A stretch of 64,000 bases of DNA from Jejubacter sp036620675 (GTDB lineage: Bacteria > Pseudomonadota > Gammaproteobacteria > Enterobacterales > Enterobacteriaceae), in the NCBI GenBank assembly GCA_036620675.1, contig JAZHEE010000009.1. One strand, 5' to 3'. A program made the translations under genes and the position numbers. Position 1 is the stretch's first letter, and each line of letters opens with the position of its first letter. Shown in pieces: positions 62,700 through 64,000 of the stretch. The notes under the pieces are model-generated. The model made no database searches. It was not told the DNA's origin and saw nothing but the letters and a program-made list of their open reading frames with translations.

Positions 62700-63871
62700 G
62701 TAAAGGGGCTTTTAAGAAGTAAAATAAAGGGGGAAGTAGTCATATCCCCGGCCCCCTGCATGAAATTTCATGGACATAGCCGACTCGTTTAACCGCGGTG
62801 GCAATTCTGGATGTCCCGGTTTTTGATAAAGGTAAACAGAATAAAAAAATACGCGTTTTCCCTGAGCTCCGTTAGCGGGCCGTTTAGAGAGGAACCGGAA
62901 ATTAAGGATGATTACGACTCACCGGGGTCAGCCCTCCGTTTCATGTCCGGAATATTGGCGGCAGGCTGGAGACGTTCCGCACCTTGTGTTTGCTGTTTTA
63001 CTGATTAATCAGGATACGCTTCCTGCTACTGGTTTACGGCTTCTTCAAACCCACCTTGCCTGGATACAACACCCTCCCTCCACATTAAACCCCACTTACA
63101 TTTTTAACGTACTTCATTTCATATGAAATCACTGTCGTATGATGGTGATGATAACCCCCAACAGGGAGGCTTGCCGTTTTTCATCTCCCTCGTGTTCAGA
63201 GAGGGAGGCGGAAAAATAATGTGCAATGATTAACGGGATGATGGGCTGTGCTTAAAACGCGTGATTTAACTATCAGCACTCTCTTTTTTGATGCCTCAAA
63301 GATCGTGTCAGATTTATTTTTATTAAGATTTTTCTCCGTCTTTTTTTTAGTTTGATGGATGGTTTTGTTTTGTTAGGAATAATCCCTTTCTTTTTTTCAG
63401 ACAATCCGTTTCATTTTCTTATAGGACTATTCCTATAAAAAGGTGTTTAAAATACAATGTTGCATTTGTGTTATATGTTATTGCGGGTCTCTTTTGGGTT
63501 TTTAAAATGAAGCATGAAATAACATATTGATTTAAATCAAAAAAATAAAATTATGCTTTTTATTCATTACATTTAACGATCAATTATTTATGTTTGATAG
63601 CCAAAAACTATTAAACATAAATAATTGATCGGTAATAACATTTTCCCACAACAGGAACTTTTACTAACATACGTAAAGAAAGTTCAGGAATATATTAAGT
63701 CAGAATGTCAGTTTTCTTTTTTCCGCAGAGAGGAAAGATGGAGGCCTTTATTAAAATAAAGGACGTGTTTTTAAGAAACGCTGATTCATTATTATGTGAA
63801 AGACAGGCAGTAACAGAGAGAAATTCTGTGTTTCCGGTGTGATTCTGACTCACAGAGAAACTGGAGGCGTA
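62700..63871. other. AT-rich gene-poor region right of copA
   Basis: About 1.2 kb without a convincing gene. Small open frames (for example 62811–63008 and 62908–63126) lack ribosome sites and recognisable domains. A hairpin CTCCCTC / GAGGGAG lies near 63185–63208. From about 63250 the sequence becomes very AT-rich. It ends in a long palindrome at 63577–63631, listed separately. In E. coli glsA/ybaT/cueR lie here; none is seen. Confidence 0.5.
63577..63631. repeat. Long AT-rich palindrome (24-bp arms, 7-nt loop)
   Basis: Left arm 63577–63600 begins CGATCAATTATTTATG. Right arm 63608–63631 ends CATAAATAATTGATCG. The arms match at 23 of 24 positions around the loop CCAAAAA. It lies 240 bp upstream of the putative regulator gene at 63872. 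There is no T-run as in a classical terminator. Confidence 0.85.
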
Positions 63872-64000
63872 ATGGTAAATATTAAGGGTGACGATCGTTT
63901 TTTTGTTCTTGGCGTACATACAGTAATTGAACAACTTTATCGTGAAATGGCAGCTCGCTTTATGTCAGTTTCTGCACTGCCGGATGTTTGGGTTTTTACT
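63872..64000 (+). CDS. Partial gene at window edge: putative LuxR/response-regulator-like protein
   Basis: The ATG at 63872 follows CTGGAGGCG, a good ribosome binding site. The first 43 residues (MVNIKGDDRFFVLGVHTVIE…) are open to the end of the window. The DDRFFVLGV start resembles the receiver-like N-terminus of LuxR-type regulators found with fimbrial and surface-structure operons in enterobacteria, but 43 residues are too few for a firm call. The C-terminal part, including any helix-turn-helix, lies beyond the window. Confidence 0.45.
   Translation, partial: MVNIKGDDRFFVLGVHTVIEQLYREMAARFMSVSALPDVWVFT

Noticed and set aside
62811..63126. Two short plus-strand frames right of copA
   Set aside because: No ribosome binding sites, no domains, and they overlap each other in different frames.

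Overview
This is a chromosomal segment of a member of the Enterobacteriaceae. The backbone follows the mdlAB–copA gene order of E. coli/Salmonella/Klebsiella almost gene for gene: cdsH, decR, mdlA, mdlB, glnK, amtB, tesB, ybaY, atl, ffs (4.5S RNA), [accessory block], ylaC, hha, tomB, acrB, acrA, acrR, mscK, rsmS, priC, ybaN, apt, dnaX, ybaB, recR, htpG, [accessory block], adk, hemH, gsk, ybaL, fsr, ushA, ybaK, ybaP, copA. Most products are close to E. coli length and carry the family motifs. The species cannot be fixed from the sequence alone.

Layout. Positions 1–8.4 kb: cysteine desulfhydrase and its regulator, an ABC exporter pair, the nitrogen-starvation pair glnK-amtB behind a sigma-54/NtrC-type promoter, and tesB. 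Positions 8.5–11.7 kb: ybaY and two type I-E CRISPR arrays with no cas genes nearby. The arrays flank atl and ffs and have homologous leaders but differ at two bases of the repeat. Positions 11.7–25.3 kb: accessory block with a FeeM/GNAT-like putative N-acyltransferase, a periplasmic alkylsulfatase, a copper/silver RND efflux operon (cusF, TolC-like, cusB with a fused CusF-like domain, cusA), the biocide efflux pair smvR-smvA, a flavin reductase-like protein and a GNAT acetyltransferase. E. coli ybaA, ylaB (pdeB) and maa, which occupy this interval there, are absent. Positions 25.3–42.9 kb: conserved backbone with acrRAB, mscK, dnaX (programmed frameshift site kept) and htpG (sigma-32 promoter).

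Positions 42.9–48.9 kb: a second accessory insertion between htpG and adk. It holds a DegT-type aminotransferase divergent from a five-gene operon (small membrane protein, sodium:solute symporter, GntR regulator, creatininase-family amidohydrolase, isoaspartyl dipeptidase). It looks like an uptake-and-hydrolysis pathway for an isoaspartyl or cyclic-imide compound. Positions 48.9–62.6 kb: backbone again, ending in copA behind a CueR-type promoter. Positions 62.6–64 kb: AT-rich, largely gene-free, with a long palindrome and the start of a putative regulator cut by the window edge.

Non-coding structure is the least ordinary part. The ushA–ybaK gap (about 1.2 kb) is a nest of tandem and inverted repeats. 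A 140–146 bp dispersed element occurs twice (after amtB and after copA), each time between direct duplications that contain a hairpin. The two CRISPR arrays each end within a few bases of the stop codon of a convergent gene. Metal and drug efflux is a theme: cusFCBA, copA, smvA, acrAB, mdlAB and fsr all lie within about 60 kb.
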